From Thermodesulfovibrionales bacterium (GTDB taxonomy: Bacteria; Nitrospirota; Thermodesulfovibrionia; Thermodesulfovibrionales; Dissulfurispiraceae): a stretch of DNA of 64,000 bases. The DNA is taken from NCBI GenBank assembly GCA_020062545.1, contig JAGUWD010000020.1:62001-126000 (forward strand). The letters run 5' to 3'. A model generated the notes under the pieces. That model did no database searches. It was not told the DNA's origin and was given only the letters and a program-made list of their open reading frames with translations. The translations under genes were made by a program, and so were the position numbers. This document shows, one piece after another, positions 60,906-64,000 of this stretch (positions are counted from its first letter, which is position 1; each line of letters opens with the position of its first letter).

Positions 60906-62586
60906 TTTTTAACTGCATCAATTCTGTCAACATATCGTCTGTAGTGGTAATGACTCTCGTATTCGCCTGAAAGCCACGCTGAAATGCAATCATCCTTACA
61001 AACTCTTCTGCCAAGTCAACATTGGATGTCTCAAGGGAGCTTGCCATAACTCTACCCCTTCCTGATGTATTAGGAGAGCCTATAATCGGACTGCCCGAAG
61101 CAGCCGATTCGGTGTAAAGGTTTCTTCCCTGTTTCGTAAGCTGTGTTGGAGCTATAAACCTCGCAAGATAAATCTCTGCAATCTCAAGTGTCTGTCCATT
61201 GGTAAATGCGCCAACCATCGTGCCTGTATTATCGACAGTAAGACTCTTCAAACTACCAGAGGCATAGCCGTCCTGTGTCTGGAAAATTACAGAATTTGCA
61301 GAACCGTATTGTGTTGTTGCATCCCTTCCGCTTCCACCCGCTGCTGTGCCGGTTCCAAAGTCAAAATTTATTGCCTGTGCCTGTGTAACACCACCTGTAA
61401 AATCAAAAGCACCCGGCGAAACTCCATACTGCTGAACATCCCTTACGAGTCTTCCATCGGTATCAAACTCAAGATAACCCTGTGATCCAACCTGTACCTG
61501 TCCCTGTGTGCTATCCGATGCCTGAACAAGAGCATACCAATGCCATCTGTTTCCGGTGGTTGTCTCAGAGCCCGTACCGTCGAGGTCTACAGATTCTGCT
61601 GTTTTTCTGAAATACACGGTAACAAGATGGCCATATCCAAGTGAGTCATAAACAGTGATGGATGTTGAAAAATCAGATGTAGTTGAAGCCTTATTGGGGT
61701 CAAAACCAACCGCAACATAATCGGCTGTAAAAGAGGCTGCTGCTGCTGAAGGCGTAACAGATCTAAAACCAATAATTTGTTCGATTGTCGTGGTTGCATC
61801 TCCCCACTTAGGTGTAAAAGTACCAGCAGCCTTTGATATTGCAAATTTTGGAGGCCTTCCATCACCACCAGCAGTATAAGTCACAGTAAAATCACGATCA
61901 CCCACAGGTATAGGAGCCGCATTAAGGGCACTTTGAATTGCTGTTGCAAGTCCAGCGCCATCATAAGTACCTGTTGCAACACTTATAGTGTATGGGGTTC
62001 CTCCTATATCGACCACAAGGGTCTGATTTGAGGCATCGATAGTAAAAGAATCAGCGGTGCCACTGAGGGGGTCCTTTGAGGTGGTTGCTGAATTCAGGTT
62101 TGCAGCTACTGTAACACTACTTGTCTGATTTGGCGGGCTGTTCAAAGACGCCACATTTATAGTGCTCACCTGTCCAGCCTGTGTTCCTGTTAATAATTTC
62201 CCCTGCAGTAAGAGTCCCTCTGGATTAACTATATTACCGTCCTTATCAAGAGTAAATTGCCCAGCCCTCGTGTAATACTGGGCACCTGATGTGTCCTTTA
62301 AAATGAAAAAACCATCACCTTCAATTGCCATATCAAGGGGATTGGATGAGGTCTCGAGTGTACCCTGGCCGAATACAGCCTGCACATTCTGAATAAATGC
62401 CCCTCTTCCTACCTGAAATGCAGCACCGCCTCCCAGCGAAGAGCTAAGTATGTCAGCAAAGACCGTCCTGCTGCCCTTAAATCCTACAGTATTCGAATTG
62501 GCGATATTGTCACCAACAACGGACAATCCCTGTCCGTTTGAACTAAGACCGCTTACACCTGTAAAAAGCGATGTCAGCATTCCCAT
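60901..62586 (-). CDS. flgE: flagellar hook protein (FlgE-like), long form
   Basis: 561 residues. N-terminus MGMLTSLFTGVSGLSSNGQGLSVVGDNIANSNTVGFKGSRTVFADIL, the FlgE/F/G signature NPLDMAIEGDGFFILKD, and C-terminus SLETSNVDLAEEFVRMIAFQRGFQANTRVITTTDDMLTELMQL identify a hook protein. The centre contains the roughly 100-residue module also seen in FlgK and FlgL (GTYDGAGLATAIQSALNAAP...FTVTYTAGG...IIGFRS). It lies 28 bp downstream of a second hook-type gene. Confidence 0.93.
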   Translation of the reverse strand: MGMLTSLFTGVSGLSSNGQGLSVVGDNIANSNTVGFKGSRTVFADILSSSLGGGAAFQVGRGAFIQNVQAVFGQGTLETSSNPLDMAIEGDGFFILKDTSGAQYYTRAGQFTLDKDGNIVNPEGLLLQGKLLTGTQAGQVSTINVASLNSPPNQTSSVTVAANLNSATTSKDPLSGTADSFTIDASNQTLVVDIGGTPYTISVATGTYDGAGLATAIQSALNAAPIPVGDRDFTVTYTAGGDGRPPKFAISKAAGTFTPKWGDATTTIEQIIGFRSVTPSAAAASFTADYVAVGFDPNKASTTSDFSTSITVYDSLGYGHLVTVYFRKTAESVDLDGTGSETTTGNRWHWYALVQASDSTQGQVQVGSQGYLEFDTDGRLVRDVQQYGVSPGAFDFTGGVTQAQAINFDFGTGTAAGGSGRDATTQYGSANSVIFQTQDGYASGSLKSLTVDNTGTMVGAFTNGQTLEIAEIYLARFIAPTQLTKQGRNLYTESAASGSPIIGSPNTSGRGRVMASSLETSNVDLAEEFVRMIAFQRGFQANTRVITTTDDMLTELMQLKR

Positions 62587-62614
62587 GACTAAACCCTCCT
62601 TAATTAATTAAAGT

Positions 62615-63937
62615 TCAAATAATATTATCCCAACTCTTCAGCATCTCAAGCGATGTAGATAATGCCACACTGTTGGCATTATATGCCTTCTGTAACATCA
62701 TCATCGTTACAAACTCATTTGCCAGATCTACATTACTCATCTCAACAGAATTTGCAGATATCTTTCCACCGCCTCCGGAGCCTGCTGTGACATCTGTTCT
62801 CTGCCCGGACCAATAAGTTTCCGCAAACAAATTTCTCCCAATCTTATCAAGCTCTGTTGGCGCTGCGAATTTTGCCAGGACAAGCTGGGCAAGTTTTCTG
62901 TCCCTTCCGTTTGAATATAGACCATAAAGTATTCCATCCTTATCCATTTTGAAACTCGTGAGACCACCCTCGGGATAACCATCTACATTCTGGAATACAG
63001 TGGAATACGGAGAGCCGTATTGGGTTGAGCCAGTAAAATCCATAGCAACTGCCTGAGCAGCAGGTGTTGTAGGCGGCGTTAAAATATCGCCATCCCAGTC
63101 ATCCGCATCCCATGTCAGGTTAACAGTCGAAGGTCCGACCGGACTTGTCATGTCTCCGTTTGTATCAAATGTAAGATTGCTTATTATCTGCTCACGATAA
63201 TTAGTAATTGTTTTGCCCGAATTCCATATAACATGGGCATCCCATGTTGAGCCGACGCCGATGGTAGAACTCGTCTTCTTAAAGTAGATTTGTACAGCAT
63301 GCGTGTTGCCTTCGCTGTCATAAATCGTCATTGCGATGCTGTGGTTGTATGTGCCTGCAGCAGGTCCCTTGGTGGGATCCAGAGGATCGAGGAGTGTTCC
63401 CGCCGGATAAACAGTCTCTGTAGGGCTTCCACTGAGGTTTATCTGAATCTCTGCTGTTGCTGTTGTCTGCGCATTCATTATAGGCACACCGTCGGCATTC
63501 TTGGGCAGTATTTCTATATCGCTGAGGGTTTGTGCAATATTGCCTGCATCATCTGCCATGTAGCCCTGAAGTCTCAGTCCATCGGGATTTATTATGATAC
63601 TGTTTTTATCAAGGGAAAATTCGCCTGCTCTTGTATAATACTCTTTGTCTTTAGCACTGTCTTTTACAATAAAAAATCCGTCTCCTTCGATTGCAAAATC
63701 AAGTGGATTCCCTGTACCCAAAACAGCGCCCTGCGCAAACTGTGTTGTGGCTGCATGTAAGCGCGATCCTTTGCCTATCTTATCAAGCTCAGAACCATAT
63801 ACATCGCTGAACAACATGCGGCTGCTTTTAAAACCTGTTGTGTTTAAGTTAGCGACATTATTTCCTATCACGGAAAGACCCTCTCCGGTTGCAATAAGGC
63901 CGCTTACGCTTGTAAAAACAGATGACAGCAAACCCAT
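62615..63937 (-). CDS. flgE: flagellar hook protein (FlgE-like), short form
   Basis: 440 residues: MGLLSSVFTSVSGLIATGEGLSVIGNNVANLNTTGFKSSRMLFSDVYG, GNPLDFAIEGDGFFIVKD, and C-terminal NSVEMSNVDLANEFVTMMMLQKAYNANSVALSTSLEMLK. Its length is closer to E. coli FlgE (402). It is in tandem with the 561-residue paralogue. One may form most of the hook and the other a cap-proximal or alternative segment; this cannot be decided from sequence alone. RBS AAAGGAG. Confidence 0.92.
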   Translation of the reverse strand: MGLLSSVFTSVSGLIATGEGLSVIGNNVANLNTTGFKSSRMLFSDVYGSELDKIGKGSRLHAATTQFAQGAVLGTGNPLDFAIEGDGFFIVKDSAKDKEYYTRAGEFSLDKNSIIINPDGLRLQGYMADDAGNIAQTLSDIEILPKNADGVPIMNAQTTATAEIQINLSGSPTETVYPAGTLLDPLDPTKGPAAGTYNHSIAMTIYDSEGNTHAVQIYFKKTSSTIGVGSTWDAHVIWNSGKTITNYREQIISNLTFDTNGDMTSPVGPSTVNLTWDADDWDGDILTPPTTPAAQAVAMDFTGSTQYGSPYSTVFQNVDGYPEGGLTSFKMDKDGILYGLYSNGRDRKLAQLVLAKFAAPTELDKIGRNLFAETYWSGQRTDVTAGSGGGGKISANSVEMSNVDLANEFVTMMMLQKAYNANSVALSTSLEMLKSWDNII

Positions 63938-63954
63938 TTAAAATCTCCTTTCCC

Positions 63955-64000
63955 TTAATCCCCTAAAGATTTAGCCATCAGCGACTTGAACCTATGCTTA
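63955..64000 (-). CDS. possible 3' end of an upstream flagellar gene (partial)
   Basis: One minus-strand frame stays open from the window edge to TAA at 63955 and reads KHRFKSLMAKSLGD at the end, 17 bp before the hook gene start. Only 14 codons are visible, so this may be chance. A flgD-type or related flagellar gene would be expected here. Confidence 0.3.
   Translation of the reverse strand, partial: KHRFKSLMAKSLGD

Overview
The window reads as a chromosome segment of a motile, diderm, probably anaerobic bacterium of moderate GC. Diderm status follows from P- and L-ring genes, an Mla lipid-transport operon and a TolC-family protein. Seven-base repeats at most gene boundaries, CsrA/FliW together with sigma-54 flagellar promoters, and a formate dehydrogenase with a Tat signal would fit Nitrospirota (Thermodesulfovibrionia-like). 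That placement is inference from general knowledge, not something I could test. Every gene I support lies on the minus strand, so transcription runs from high to low coordinates.

Layout in the + direction: 1-457 holds the start of a formate dehydrogenase alpha subunit, which the ORF track misses. 589-7141 is a housekeeping and envelope run (bactofilin, M23 peptidase, purM, nadC, an unknown solenoid-like protein, valS). 7345-10919 holds a response regulator and the iscR-tusA-iscS-iscU cluster with a recognisable IscR-type operator. 11129-15157 is mlaEFDC with a TolC-like gene between mlaD and mlaC. 15428-18481 has a SAM hydroxide adenosyltransferase, pyrD, pyrK and greA. 18605-29338 is a flagellar operon (flgF, G, A, H, I, J, M, N, K, L, csrA, fliW) behind a sigma-54 promoter. 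30005-36604 is a signalling block (chemoreceptor, broken HD-GYP gene, membrane protein, histidine kinase, receiver, HDOD). 36835-50470 is the chemotaxis block, and 50717-63937 is the flagellar export/switch operon (fliL to fliA, second sigma-54 promoter) preceded by two hook-protein genes.

The genes work together as one motility programme. Sigma-54 appears to drive the hook/rod and export operons, FliA/FlgM provides the late checkpoint, and FliW/CsrA gives post-transcriptional control. A CheA/CheY/CheR/CheB pathway uses an unusual CheW-CheZ fusion, and a diiron-type ODP protein sits next to a soluble chemoreceptor.

Two repeat systems stand out. (1) Short tandem repeats of 7 bp (sometimes 8 or 9 bp), usually as two complementary arms of a hairpin, fill nearly every intergenic gap. 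They have entered coding sequence: they encode most or all of the signal peptides of MlaC, FlgH, FlgI and FlgA, the FliO-FliP linker, two segments inside PyrK, and the ends of several other proteins. (2) Six copies of a 155-172 bp element have long terminal inverted repeats whose sequence differs between copies but stays complementary within each copy. All lie in the same orientation, in gaps upstream of genes. I regard these two systems, with the CheW-CheZ and FliO-FliP fusions and the ODP-chemoreceptor pair, as the most interesting content.
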